Shown: positions 27,008 to 35,397, counted from the stretch's first letter. The stretch is 62,349 bases of DNA from Frigoribacterium sp. PhB116 (GCF_004364285.1 NZ_SOBE01000007.1:1-62349), one strand, 5' to 3'. Notes: generated by a model not told the origin, from the sequence alone. Program-made: numbers and translations.

Positions 27008-27224
27008 GGTGTTCTCCTCTTGTCGTGATGTCGTGGGGCGGGCGAGCCCCGGTGGGTCCGACCCCGGAAGGGCCGGCCCTGGTGGGCGGCCTCGTGCGAG
27101 GCCGTGCCCGCCGACGTGAACGGTAGGAGGCGCGGGCCGGCCGGGTCCACGTGCAGAGGCGATGGTCAGGTGCCGGGTGACGCGGCGTCCCCCGGCACCC
27201 GCTGCGGGCCGGGAGCGTACTCGC

Positions 27225-28568
27225 CTAGCGCGGCGTGACCGCCATGCTGCGGAACGACGCGGGGATCGCGAGTGTGCGGACACCCACGTTGCCCGCGGTC
27301 GTGTCGCAGCCCGTGTCGGTGTGCGACACGGTGGTCTGAGGACCGCCGGACGACGCCTGGGCCGTCGCCGTGATCGTGCAGCCGACCATCTCGACGGTGA
27401 GGTGCTGCCACTGGCCCTGCGGCACCGTGGCGGCGAGGGGTGTGCGGGCGAACTCCCGCCAGGTGCCTCCGAGGTGCTTGCCCACGATGAGCGAGGTGCT
27501 CGAGATGCCGCCGTAGTAGCCGTCGAGCTGGTCGGTGCCCGTGCCCGGGTTCCGTACGCGGACGTTGAAGCCCGCGTCCAGGAAGGTGGCCGACGGGGCG
27601 TCGAACCGCACCTCGCCGGTCAGCGAGAGGTCCCCCCAGGTCTGAGAGGTCTCGACCGCCTTGTCGCCCTTGCCGGACTGCCTGTTCGAGTAGGTCTCCG
27701 TGGTCGCGTCAGCGGTCCAGCTGCCTCCGTAGGTCGTGAAGGAGGGTGCGGCACCGGTCTTCCACGGGGTGTTCCACGTGGCGGGGGGAGGGGAGACGGC
27801 GAGCGATCCCTCCGTCACCGTCACGAAGCGCCAGGCCCCCGTCGCCTCGAACGTGCGGAGCCCCACCATGCCCTTCTGGTGCACCGTGCCGCAGCCCGAG
27901 TCGAAGTGGCGGAACGCGGTGACGGCGCCGGGGCCGGTCGCCCCGACGGTGCTCTGCGAGACCGTGACGTTGCACCCGCGCACCTGCACGACGAGGTGGT
28001 ACCAGGTGTTGTACGCGATGCCGCCCGGCACGTCGACCGTGCGGAGGAACTCGTACGACCCCTTCGTCATGCGTCCGAGCTCGAGCTTGCCGGTCGAGCT
28101 GACGTAGGCCCAGTACCCGTTGTGCTCGTCGAGGCCGGGCGACGGCGAGCTCACCCGTGCCAACAGGCCGACTTGCTTGCCGCTGTCGAGCTTGACGTCG
28201 GCCTGCACCGTGTAGTTCGTCCAGTCGGGGCTGCCGGTGACGGCCTTGGGCGCGGCCCCGGCCTGGTCGTTCCCGCAGGTCTCGTAGTACATGCCGAAGT
28301 CGTTCGGCGTCATCGTCTGCCAGCAGCCGCCGTAGGTCGTCCAGTCCGAGGCGCCGCCCGCGAAGCTCGAGCGGTACGGCAGGGCGTTCGTGGTGCGCGC
28401 GAACGACGCGGCCGTCGTCGCGGTGTTCCCGGTGTCGCGCACCGAGGCGGTGAAGGCCCCGGACGTGGGGTCGGCGGTCCAGAGCCCGGCCACGAGTGCG
28501 GCGAGCAGCAGGACGACGACGAGGAGGCGCCGGCCCGTGACCGGACCTCGCACGACCCGGCCCCTCAC
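27225..28568 (-). CDS. Secreted protein with SipW-type signal and two lectin-like repeats
   Basis: A 447-residue secreted protein. After a basic start and a membrane helix (LLVVVLLLAALVAGLW) comes SGAFTAS..DTGNTATT, the alternate SipW-cognate signal motif that also appears in the TasA-like neighbour. The mature part has two similar segments of about 200 residues (about 60-250 and 260-447). Each has an YGG-W opening, Cys pairs and a GLRTFE/GVRTLA strand, resembling concanavalin-A-like beta-sandwich (LamG/3-keto-disaccharide-hydrolase-like) domains. The GTG start overlaps the signal-peptidase stop (GTGA), so the two are coupled. It probably becomes part of the extracellular matrix or binds glycans; this is inference. 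Confidence 0.75.
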   Translation of the reverse strand: MRGRVVRGPVTGRRLLVVVLLLAALVAGLWTADPTSGAFTASVRDTGNTATTAASFARTTNALPYRSSFAGGASDWTTYGGCWQTMTPNDFGMYYETCGNDQAGAAPKAVTGSPDWTNYTVQADVKLDSGKQVGLLARVSSPSPGLDEHNGYWAYVSSTGKLELGRMTKGSYEFLRTVDVPGGIAYNTWYHLVVQVRGCNVTVSQSTVGATGPGAVTAFRHFDSGCGTVHQKGMVGLRTFEATGAWRFVTVTEGSLAVSPPPATWNTPWKTGAAPSFTTYGGSWTADATTETYSNRQSGKGDKAVETSQTWGDLSLTGEVRFDAPSATFLDAGFNVRVRNPGTGTDQLDGYYGGISSTSLIVGKHLGGTWREFARTPLAATVPQGQWQHLTVEMVGCTITATAQASSGGPQTTVSHTDTGCDTTAGNVGVRTLAIPASFRSMAVTPR

Positions 28569-29491
28569 GAGGCGGCCGATCGTCGGCCGACGGTCTGCGG
28601 GGCGAGCCCGACGAGGAGGCACCAGAGCAGCGGGAGGCAGCAGACGAGTCCGAACACGAGCCAGCCGAGGGGCGGCAGGTGCGGAGCGATCGAGACGAGG
28701 ACCCCGCTGCCGGCGGGGGCGTCGGGCGAGAGCGGAGGCAGGTCGAGGGTGCCCAGCTCGCCCGACGCGAGCACGACCGCCGAGCCGTGCTCGGTCGCGA
28801 GTCGCGACGGCAGCATGCCCGTTGAGGCGACGGTCGCGGTGCCGCCGAGTCCGTCGTCGGAGGCGGTGGTCCAGAGCACCGTCGCGGCCGTGAAGGGGCG
28901 GAGGACGGCCGAGACCGCCGCCACCACGACGGTCGACCCGACGACCCGCAGGGCGGAGCGGTGCGTCCGCGAGGGCACGAGCAGGGTGATCGCCCAGAGG
29001 GCGACGCCTCCGACCACGAGCCACGGCAGCGCCCGGGCGAGCCAGCCGACGCCGGGCAGCAGCACCGAGGCGCGGCCCACGAGGTCGGCGTCGGTCAGAC
29101 GCCACGGGTCGTCGGCCTGGCTCGCGTCGCCGCGGGTCGCGATGCCCGTCGTGCCGATGTCGACGACCCGGTGGGTGAACGTCGTGCCGGTGCGACCGGG
29201 AGGGGTGAACGTGACGACGTCGCCCGCCCGGAGCTCGTCGACCGTGACGGGCGTCGTCACCACGAGCGTGCCGACGGGCGCGGCCGTGCCCATCGAGGCA
29301 GTGCGCACGACGAAGGTGCGGGCGCCGGCCAGGTGCAGCAGGGCCAGCGCGACGAGCAGGCCGAGGGCCAGGGCGACGCCGGCGGCGAGCAGCAGGTCAC
29401 GTCTGCGGGCCGGTCGCCGGGCCGACGACGGCGTCGCGGCCGTGGTCGGCCCGGACGCGGTCGTCGACCGGGTCAGGCCGTGAAGGTCCAC
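28565..29491 (-). CDS. sipW: SipW-type (ER-type) signal peptidase I
   Basis: About 308 residues. A first membrane helix (33-56) is followed by the S26B catalytic core: nucleophile Ser66 in RTASMGTAAPVG, His107 in FTHRV and Asp122 in TRGDAS. The Ser/His/Asp set with no Lys is the ER/SipW type rather than the bacterial LepB type. Several further helices and a short extracellular loop domain follow, ending in a C-terminal helix. The start is uncertain: GTG 29491 overlaps the TasA-like stop by 19 nt and has no clear ribosome site. It should mature both flanking SipW-type secreted proteins. Confidence 0.85.
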   Translation of the reverse strand: MDLHGLTRSTTASGPTTAATPSSARRPARRRDLLLAAGVALALGLLVALALLHLAGARTFVVRTASMGTAAPVGTLVVTTPVTVDELRAGDVVTFTPPGRTGTTFTHRVVDIGTTGIATRGDASQADDPWRLTDADLVGRASVLLPGVGWLARALPWLVVGGVALWAITLLVPSRTHRSALRVVGSTVVVAAVSAVLRPFTAATVLWTTASDDGLGGTATVASTGMLPSRLATEHGSAVVLASGELGTLDLPPLSPDAPAGSGVLVSIAPHLPPLGWLVFGLVCCLPLLWCLLVGLAPQTVGRRSAAS

Positions 29492-30126
29492 TTGAGAGGC
29501 ACCGTGGCCGTCAGGCCCTGGTAGTCGTTGCCGGCGGCGCCGTCGAGGGTCACGGAGAAGACCATGTCGGCCTTCTGGCCGGCCGGGACGGCGGTGAGGC
29601 TGATGGGGGTGGTGCGCGCCCCGAGGTCGGCCAGGGTGCCCGAGTAGACGGACGTGCCGCCCTGGGTCAGCACGAGCGTGATCTTGCTGCAGATGTCGGT
29701 GGCCGTGCCGCTCGTGTCTCCGGTCTTGCCCGGGACGCAGGCGCCGGTGTTCGCGAGGGTGAAGGTGCCTGCGTCCATCGTGCCGACGTTGGAGATCGTG
29801 ACGGGAACGTTGCGAGCGGTGCCCGGCTTGAGGGTCCCGCCGGCGCCGAACTTGTTGTTCGACGTGCAGGTCGCGGTGTTGCCGTTGCTCGAGACGGACG
29901 CCGACTCGGCACCGTTGCTGTAGCAGGTGGCGCCGGGAGTGCCGACCTCCCGCATGAGGAGCGTGCCCGTGGTGGCGGTGTTGTTCGCGTTCGCGATGCT
30001 CGCCGTGAACGCGGAGAGCGTCCCCGACATCGTCAGGGCCATCAGCACGGCGGCGACGAGGCCGGTGACGACGGCGAGGGGGGTGGTGCGGAGGCGCGCG
30101 TGGGCGCGGTGGGACGAGGAGGCCAT
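29473..30126 (-). CDS. TasA/camelysin-like SipW-dependent secreted protein
   Basis: A 217-residue exported protein. Signal region: basic N-terminus, helix, then the SipW-cognate motif SGTLSAFTASIANANNTATT. The mature part has the beta-sandwich pattern of TasA/camelysin proteins (PVTISNVGTMDAG, four Cys). In Bacillus, TasA is exported by SipW and forms biofilm fibres; here the same gene pair is conserved in an actinobacterium. It is the first gene of a three-gene coupled operon with the signal peptidase and the lectin-like protein. The fibre role is by analogy only. Confidence 0.8.
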   Translation of the reverse strand: MASSSHRAHARLRTTPLAVVTGLVAAVLMALTMSGTLSAFTASIANANNTATTGTLLMREVGTPGATCYSNGAESASVSSNGNTATCTSNNKFGAGGTLKPGTARNVPVTISNVGTMDAGTFTLANTGACVPGKTGDTSGTATDICSKITLVLTQGGTSVYSGTLADLGARTTPISLTAVPAGQKADMVFSVTLDGAAGNDYQGLTATVPLKWTFTA

Positions 30127-30322
30127 GTGATCGGTCTTTCGGTCGGGTCGGTCGGTCACGGTCGCGACCGGCGCGGTCGTGACGAGCCGATTCCCAGCGG
30201 CGCCGCACGACGGTGACGACTGATCCCCCACCGGTCGATGCAACGCTATCGATGTCCACAGAAGTGAGGACACCCCAGTTCGTGGGCCCCCACGGCCCGG
30301 ACCAGCGTCGGGCCTGGACGGG

Positions 30323-31936
30323 TCAGGCCCGCCAGCCGGCCTCGCGCAGGGCGGCACGGGCGTCCTGGCGGGGCGAGTACGGCACGTCCTCGGTGCCCAC
30401 GACCCGGTAGTCCGTGTCGCCCGGGCCGACCCAGAGGACGGTGTCGCCGGGGCCCACGCCGCTCACCGCGTGCCGGATGGCGTCCGCCGGGTCGGCGAGC
30501 TCGACGACCGCCGCGACCCGCTGCCGGCACCGGCGTCGCTCGTCGGCGGCCGTCCTCGCGCCGGCCAGTAGCGCGTGCCGGATCGACGTGGGGTCCTCGG
30601 TGCGGGGGTGGTGGTCGGTCACGACGACGAGGTCCGCAGCATCGGCCGCCGCCCGGCCCATCGGCTCGCGCTTGGACGGGTCCCGGTCGCCGTCGGCGCC
30701 GATCACGACGACCAGGCGCCCGTCCGTCACGGTCCGCAGGGCCTGCAGGGTCTTCGCGACGGAGTCGGGGGTGTGCGAGAAGTCCGTGTAGACCCGGGGC
30801 CCGTCGACACCGGAGACGTCCAGGGTGCGGCCGGGCACCGTCACCTCGATGCCCCGTTCCACAGCCTCCTGGAGCTCGTCGACGACGTGGCCGGCCTCGA
30901 CCAGCATGACGAGGGCGAGCGCGGCGTCGGCGGCCATGTGCCGTCCGATCAGCGGCACCGACGACCGGAGCACGCGGCCGTCCCGCCGCTCGAGGCGGAA
31001 GCTCGTCGAGGAGGCGCTGGAGGCGGTGACCTGCAGCCTCCAGTCCGCGGGGGCCTCGCCCGCCCCCTCTCCCTGGTCGACCCCGTCGCCGGTCGCGACG
31101 GTGGTCACGGGGACGCCGGAACGCGCCGCGATCTCGCGGCCCGCCGGGGAGTCGAGCAGCACGACCCCGCGCTCGGCACGGTGCTGGTCGAAGAGGGCGA
31201 GCTTCGCCTCGAGGTAGCTCGCGGACGTGGGGTAGTCGTCGCGGTGGTCGTGGCTGAGGTTGGTGAAGCCGACGACGTCGAAGCGGAGCCCGTCGACCCG
31301 GTGCCGGCTGAGCGCCTGGGCGCTCACCTCGAGCGCGGCGGTGTGGACGCCGTCCTCGGCCATGCGCGCGAGGAGGGCGTGCAGCTCCGTCGCCTCGGGC
31401 GAGGTCAGGCGGCTCGCGACGGCCGCGTCCAGGCTGCGTCGCTCGGCGGTGGAGCTCAGGCCGGCGGGGACGCCCAGCTGCCGGAGCACCGCGTGGAGCA
31501 CGTGCACCGTCGTGGTCTTGCCGTTCGTGCCCGTGACCCCGAGGAGGCGCGGCCGCCGCGACTCGGTCCCGCTCACCCTCGCGGACAGCCGGCCGAGGTG
31601 CCGTCGGGGGTCGGCCACGACGAGCGAGGGGAGGCCGGCGGCGGAGGCGCGCTCGACCCCCGCGTCGTCGGTCAGCACGGCGACGGCGCCGGCCAGGGCA
31701 GCCGCCGCGGCGAAGTCCGCCCCGTGGCCCCGGCGACCGGGGAGAGCCGCGAAGAGCCCGTCGGGCAGCAGCTCGGCGTCGTTCACCGCCACGTTCGTGA
31801 CGAGGACGTCGAGTGCCGCCTGCTCGTCGGACCAGCCGGTGCCGGAGGCGGGCACGAGCACGAGCCCGTCGCCCCGCAAGGCGGACAGGCGCACCCCGAC
31901 GGGCCGCCGCGGGCGGAGGAACGAGAACTGGGGCAC
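30323..31936 (-). CDS. Mur-ligase (MurE-like UDP-N-acetylmuramyl peptide ligase), divergent paralogue
   Basis: A 537-residue Mur ligase in MurE order: UDP-binding N-domain (1-110), ATPase domain with GVTGTNGKTTT (about 125) and C-terminal ligase domain. Where MurE enzymes carry the amino-acid-selecting DNPR, this protein has DHHPRTEDP, so substrate use may differ. It stands alone, away from any division/cell-wall cluster. GTG start with CGGGAG upstream. Canonical MurE adds the third stem-peptide residue; this one could be a second MurE or act on a related nucleotide peptide. Confidence 0.82.
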   Translation of the reverse strand: MPQFSFLRPRRPVGVRLSALRGDGLVLVPASGTGWSDEQAALDVLVTNVAVNDAELLPDGLFAALPGRRGHGADFAAAAALAGAVAVLTDDAGVERASAAGLPSLVVADPRRHLGRLSARVSGTESRRPRLLGVTGTNGKTTTVHVLHAVLRQLGVPAGLSSTAERRSLDAAVASRLTSPEATELHALLARMAEDGVHTAALEVSAQALSRHRVDGLRFDVVGFTNLSHDHRDDYPTSASYLEAKLALFDQHRAERGVVLLDSPAGREIAARSGVPVTTVATGDGVDQGEGAGEAPADWRLQVTASSASSTSFRLERRDGRVLRSSVPLIGRHMAADAALALVMLVEAGHVVDELQEAVERGIEVTVPGRTLDVSGVDGPRVYTDFSHTPDSVAKTLQALRTVTDGRLVVVIGADGDRDPSKREPMGRAAADAADLVVVTDHHPRTEDPTSIRHALLAGARTAADERRRCRQRVAAVVELADPADAIRHAVSGVGPGDTVLWVGPGDTDYRVVGTEDVPYSPRQDARAALREAGWRA

Positions 31937-32026
31937 GGGTCTCCCGGGGCGACGTCGACGGAACGACCATCGTGCGCCGTACACCGCACGAGGTCCCGTG
32001 GGGATGTACCCCGACGAGTCCGCCGT

Positions 32027-32176
32027 CTAGAGGAGGCCGAGCGCCGTGAGGACGCCCGCGGCTGCCGTGACGCCCGCGGCGACGGAGGAGCCGACGATCA
32101 CGAGGAGGGTCACTCGCCGCTCCCGGTCGCCGACGGACCGGGCGGAGGAGGCACGGTGCGGATCGGGGTACGTCAC
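32027..32176 (-). CDS. 49-residue single-helix membrane peptide
   Basis: Short ORF with an excellent ribosome site (AGGAGGGAG) before the GTG. A hydrophilic 21 residues (MTYPDPHRASSARSVGD) leads to one hydrophobic helix to the C-terminus. It aligns without gaps to the 47-residue peptide at 35134-35277 (shared D-R-TL-V-S-AA-T-AG-L-A-G pattern). No known family. It sits directly upstream of the MurE-like gene on the same strand. Confidence 0.6.
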   Translation of the reverse strand: MTYPDPHRASSARSVGDRERRVTLLVIVGSSVAAGVTAAAGVLTALGLL

Positions 32177-32273
32177 GGGGCTCCCTCCTGTGGGGCCGGG
32201 TCAGGCCCGGGCGCGCCCAGCATGGACCTGACGGGCCGCCGGCGCACCCACCCAGTCCGGGGCGCTTCGCTCA

Positions 32274-32301
32274 GCGGCCAGCGGCCAGCGGCCAGCGGTC
32301 A
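32274..32301. repeat. Four 7-bp GCGGCCA units
   Basis: Tandem GCGGCCA x3 plus one GCGGTCA, in the non-coding gap between the membrane peptide and the kinase gene. No function visible. Confidence 0.6.
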
Positions 32302-32360
32302 ACGGCCCGTTCGGCCCACGGCCCGCTCGCTCCGCGGCCCGCTCGCCCTGCGGCCGCTCG

Positions 32361-34004
32361 TCAGCGGGGCGCGGGCCCTCCGACGCTGCCGAGGTCGACC
32401 CCCGTGCCGCCGACGCCCTTGCCGCTGCCGGTGCTGACGCCCGCGCCCGCGCCCGTCCCGTTGCCGTTGCCGTTCCCGTTCCCGTTCCCGTTCCCGTTCC
32501 CGTTCCCGTTCCCCACCCCAGGTCCGCTGTTCCCGTTCCCGCCCGGCGCCGCAGGCTGACTGGGCGCCGGCTCCTCGACCGGGGTGCTCGGCTCGGGCAC
32601 CGGGGCCTGCGAGGTCGTCTCGTCGGTCGGCTCGGACGTCGAGGGCTCGGGTGCCGGCTCCTCGTCCTCGGTGGAGGGCGAGGGCGTGTCGGCAGGCTCG
32701 GTCTCCGCCGGAGTCGTCTCCGCCGGAGCGGGGGTGTCGCTGGTCGCCGGCGCGACGGGCTCGTCGTCGCCGCGGGTGACGGCGAAGCCGATCAGGGCGG
32801 CGGCGCCGAGGGCGAGCGCGACGAGGCCGGCGATCACCGCGCCGCGACGGCTGCGTCGTTGAGGCACGGCTGCGGGGCCGTCGGAGCCCGTTCCCGAGCC
32901 GACACCAGCGGCGCCACCGGCACCGGACCCCGAGACGCGTCCCGTGCCGCCGTCCACGGCGCCGAACCGCTCGGTGGCGGCGTCCGCGGCGGCCGACCCT
33001 GCGAGGGCGCCCGCCGCACCGGCCCCGAGGCCCGCGGCTCCGAGCCCGGCAGCCGCACCGGCCGGCAGGCGTCTCGTCGGGGCGTCCCCGTCCGAACTCG
33101 GCATCAGCGCCGTGGCGGCGCCGGTGCGGGCGTCGTCGGCGCGTCCGCCTCCGGCGACCAGCGCCTCCGCCCTGGCGTGCACCTCGAGGGCCGTCGGCCG
33201 GGCCTCGGCCTCGCGCGCGGTCATGGCACGCAGCAGCGAGGCCCACTCCGGGCCGAGTGCGTCGGGGACAACGGGGTCACGGTGCAGGCGCCCGGTCAGC
33301 GACTCCATCATCGAGCCGGGGAACGCCCGCTCCCCGGTCAGCGCCTCGAGCACCACGAGGCCGAGGGAATAGATGTCGGAGGCCGGCCCGACCCGCGTGC
33401 CCAGGGCCTGCTCGGGGCTGAGGTACGCGGCCGTGCCCAGCACGGCGCCGGTCGCGGTCACGCGCGTCGAGTCGACGAGGGAGGCGATGCCGAAGTCGGC
33501 GAGCTTGGGCGACCAGCGGCGACCGGGCACGGGGGAGGGGGCGAGCAGCACGTTGCTCGGCTTGACGTCGCGGTGCACGATGCCGGCCGTCTGCACGACG
33601 TGCAGCGCGCCCGCGAGGTCGACGAGCAGCTGCGCCGCGTCGGTCGTGTCGAGCGGGCCCTCGGCCAGACGCGACGAGAGGGACGGGCCGTCGACGAGCT
33701 CCATGGCGAGCCAGCCCGGGCCGCCCGTCGGCGCGACGTCGGCGTCGTACAGGGTGACGAGCGCGTGGTGGCTCAGCGAAGCGAGCACGGCCACCTCGTT
33801 CTGGGCCCGCTGGGCGTCGGCCGGGTCGGAGCCCTGGGCGCTGAGCAGCTTGACGGCGATGGTCCGCCCGAGCAGCCGGTCGTCGGCACGGTGCACCGTC
33901 GACATGCCGCCGCGCCCGAGGACGTCGCCGAGGAGATAGCGGCCAGCGAGGAGGCGTGGTGCGTCCCGGTCGTCCACGGTCGCGTCGTCGTCCCGGTCGT
34001 CCAT
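32361..34004 (-). CDS. Membrane-anchored Ser/Thr protein kinase (PknB-type catalytic domain)
   Basis: A 547-residue Hanks-type kinase. Catalytic domain 18-280 with the Gly-loop GRGGMSTV, Lys in IAVKLL, HRDVKPSN, DFG and YLSPEQ. A Gly/Ala-rich juxtamembrane stretch (290-390) leads to one helix (about 395-417, AVIAGLVALALGAAALIGFAV), then an extracellular Pro/Thr/Glu-rich tail and a Gly-Asn repeat (about 490-530). There are no PASTA or other sensor domains, unusual for such kinases, so the outside tail may span the wall rather than bind muropeptides. Lies next to MurE-like and MarR genes. Confidence 0.9.
   Translation of the reverse strand: MDDRDDDATVDDRDAPRLLAGRYLLGDVLGRGGMSTVHRADDRLLGRTIAVKLLSAQGSDPADAQRAQNEVAVLASLSHHALVTLYDADVAPTGGPGWLAMELVDGPSLSSRLAEGPLDTTDAAQLLVDLAGALHVVQTAGIVHRDVKPSNVLLAPSPVPGRRWSPKLADFGIASLVDSTRVTATGAVLGTAAYLSPEQALGTRVGPASDIYSLGLVVLEALTGERAFPGSMMESLTGRLHRDPVVPDALGPEWASLLRAMTAREAEARPTALEVHARAEALVAGGGRADDARTGAATALMPSSDGDAPTRRLPAGAAAGLGAAGLGAGAAGALAGSAAADAATERFGAVDGGTGRVSGSGAGGAAGVGSGTGSDGPAAVPQRRSRRGAVIAGLVALALGAAALIGFAVTRGDDEPVAPATSDTPAPAETTPAETEPADTPSPSTEDEEPAPEPSTSEPTDETTSQAPVPEPSTPVEEPAPSQPAAPGGNGNSGPGVGNGNGNGNGNGNGNGNGNGTGAGAGVSTGSGKGVGGTGVDLGSVGGPAPR
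32459..32512. repeat. Hexanucleotide microsatellite inside the kinase gene
   Basis: Nine CGTTCC/CGTTGC hexamers in tandem encode the Gly-Asn repeat of the kinase's outer tail. Slippage would change tail length by two residues without breaking the frame. Confidence 0.9.
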
Positions 34005-34084
34005 GACCCCGAGGCTACCCGGCGGGCACGGGGAACGACGCGACGGTCAGACGGCCGCCGAGGGCCCCTGACCGGTCAGCAGGC

Positions 34085-34549
34085 TCAACGAGCCGGGACG
34101 GGAGCCGTGGTCTGCTGCTGGGCGATGACCGAGCTGAGCTCGTCCAGGAACGCGCTGACCGCCTCCGCCTGTTCCGTCGGCACGCCCATCAGGAACTTCC
34201 GAACGTGCGGAGCGCTCGTCACCGTGTCGCAGGCGTCGCGCCCGTTCTCGGTGGTCGTCACGATCTTGCGACGGCCGTCAGCAGGGTCGGGGGTGCAGGT
34301 GATCAGCTCGGCGTCCTGGAGACGGTGCAGCAGGTTCGAGACCGCGGGCGTGGAGAAGCCCAGGGTCGCGGCCAGCGTGCTGGGCGTCATCGGCTCGTCG
34401 GTCTGCTCGGCCGCGAGCACGAGGGCCAGCGCGTCACGCTCGGTCCGTGGCAGCGCACCCGCGGATCCTCGGCGGTCGAGTCGCTGCTCGGTGATGCGCC
34501 AGGCCTCGAGGGCGGCGTGCAGGCGGGCTGCCTGGATCTTCTGCGGCAT
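34085..34549 (-). CDS. MarR-family transcriptional regulator
   Basis: A 154-residue winged-helix regulator. MarR helix-turn-helix at about 50-100 (MTPSTLAATLGFSTPAVSNLLHRL, wing DPADGRRKIVTTT), with N- and C-terminal dimerisation helices. Last gene in a minus-strand series after four overlapping micro-ORFs, so it may regulate their promoter near 35340-35400. The ligand is unknown. Confidence 0.88.
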   Translation of the reverse strand: MPQKIQAARLHAALEAWRITEQRLDRRGSAGALPRTERDALALVLAAEQTDEPMTPSTLAATLGFSTPAVSNLLHRLQDAELITCTPDPADGRRKIVTTTENGRDACDTVTSAPHVRKFLMGVPTEQAEAVSAFLDELSSVIAQQQTTAPVPAR

Positions 34550-34626
34550 GGGGGTGGTGTCCTCTGAGTGGTCAGGTCGTCGGGGTGCGGCGGCGGGTGC
34601 CGGTGGTCCGGGTCGGGCGCGGACGG

Positions 34627-34716
34627 TCAGTCGAGGTCGTCGTCGTCGATCGAGGTGTCGAAGTAGGCGACGTGGTCGTCGGGGGCGGAGCCGAGGATGC
34701 GGTCGGCGAAGGTCAC
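34627..34716 (-). CDS. 29-residue acidic peptide, fourth ORF of a micro-ORF chain
   Basis: GTG start overlaps the stop of the 106-residue ORF (GTGA). The peptide starts TFADRILGSAPDDHV and ends in an Asp-rich tail (IDDDDLD). High third-position GC supports coding. Unknown function; acidic C-terminus may bind metal or a partner. Confidence 0.5.
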   Translation of the reverse strand: MTFADRILGSAPDDHVAYFDTSIDDDDLD

Positions 34717-35033
34717 GAGGCGACCGCCATCTCGCGGTCGTCGCGGGCCGACACGGCCTCGGGGTCGACGAAGAAGCTCGCGTAGCTCACCTCGAGCGGC
34801 CGCACGGCGTCGAGGGAACGGGCGCCGGTCTCGACCGACTCGGCCATCGAGGTCACGACGTCGCGGACCCGGCGGCGACGCGGGTAGGTCTCGATGCGGG
34901 CCGCGGGGACGGAGCGCTCCCGGACGTAGAAGCTGTCGAGCTCGGTCGCCGTGGGGCGCACGGCACCGCCCACGCGACCGCTGACGGCGGCGACGAGGCC
35001 CTCGTGCGTGAGGCGACGGAGGTCGACGCTCAT
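34713..35033 (-). CDS. 106-residue protein, third ORF of a micro-ORF chain
   Basis: Hydrophilic alpha/beta-looking protein with an Arg-rich central stretch (ETYPRRRRVRDVV) and no signal peptide or membrane helix. ATG overlaps the previous stop (ATGA). I do not recognise a family. It is the largest product of the chain and the likeliest to carry its main activity. Confidence 0.6.
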   Translation of the reverse strand: MSVDLRRLTHEGLVAAVSGRVGGAVRPTATELDSFYVRERSVPAARIETYPRRRRVRDVVTSMAESVETGARSLDAVRPLEVSYASFFVDPEAVSARDDREMAVAS

Positions 35034-35137
35034 CGGAGCACCTCCGAGTCGAAGAGCTCGGCCAGGTCGAGCGGCTGGGTCTCGGCCAGGAGGTGGTGGC
35101 CGGCGTCGGTCACGGCCGCGGGGGTCGAAGCGCTCAT
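35030..35137 (-). CDS. 35-residue peptide, second ORF of a micro-ORF chain
   Basis: Begins at an ATGA overlap with the membrane peptide's stop and ends in another ATGA with the 106-residue ORF. Peptide MSASTPAAVTDAGHHLLAE, then an acidic amphipathic helix-like end (LDLAELFDSEVLR). It could be a leader peptide or small partner; no family known. Confidence 0.5.
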   Translation of the reverse strand: MSASTPAAVTDAGHHLLAETQPLDLAELFDSEVLR

Positions 35138-35277
35138 GCGCCGGCGCCCATCGCGAAGAGCATGCCCGCGATCAGCGTGCCGCAGGCCGCGAGGGCCGAG
35201 GTGGCGACGACGAAGAGCGTCAGCTGACGGTCGGCGTCGCGGATCTCGGAGAAGGGGGAGTGGTGCGTGGTGGTCAT
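35134..35277 (-). CDS. 47-residue single-helix membrane peptide, first ORF of a micro-ORF chain
   Basis: Hydrophilic 19 residues (FSEIRDADRQ) then one hydrophobic helix (LTLFVVATSALAACGTLIAG) to the end. Aligns without gaps to the peptide at 32027-32176 (about 14 of 36 identical). The only Cys lies in the helix. Its TGA overlaps the next ATG. No known family; a small membrane-targeted effector or sensor is possible. Confidence 0.6.
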   Translation of the reverse strand: MTTTHHSPFSEIRDADRQLTLFVVATSALAACGTLIAGMLFAMGAGA

Positions 35278-35337
35278 GTCCTGCTCGTTCCTGCCAGCCC
35301 TGCGCTGACCTCGAGGTGCATGTCGTTCGTGTCGGTC

Positions 35338-35397
35338 GTACCGCCGTGAATCGGTACACACGAATGGTTACACAGACTCGCTAGTCGTTCTAACTAG
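35338..35397 (-). promoter_or_regulatory. Two inverted repeats upstream of the micro-ORF chain
   Basis: GTACCG/CGGTAC (35338-35343, 35352-35357) and CTAGT/ACTAG (35381-35397) surround TGTGTAACCAT, a plausible extended -10 on the minus strand. Candidate sites for the MarR protein at the end of the operon. Confidence 0.4.
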
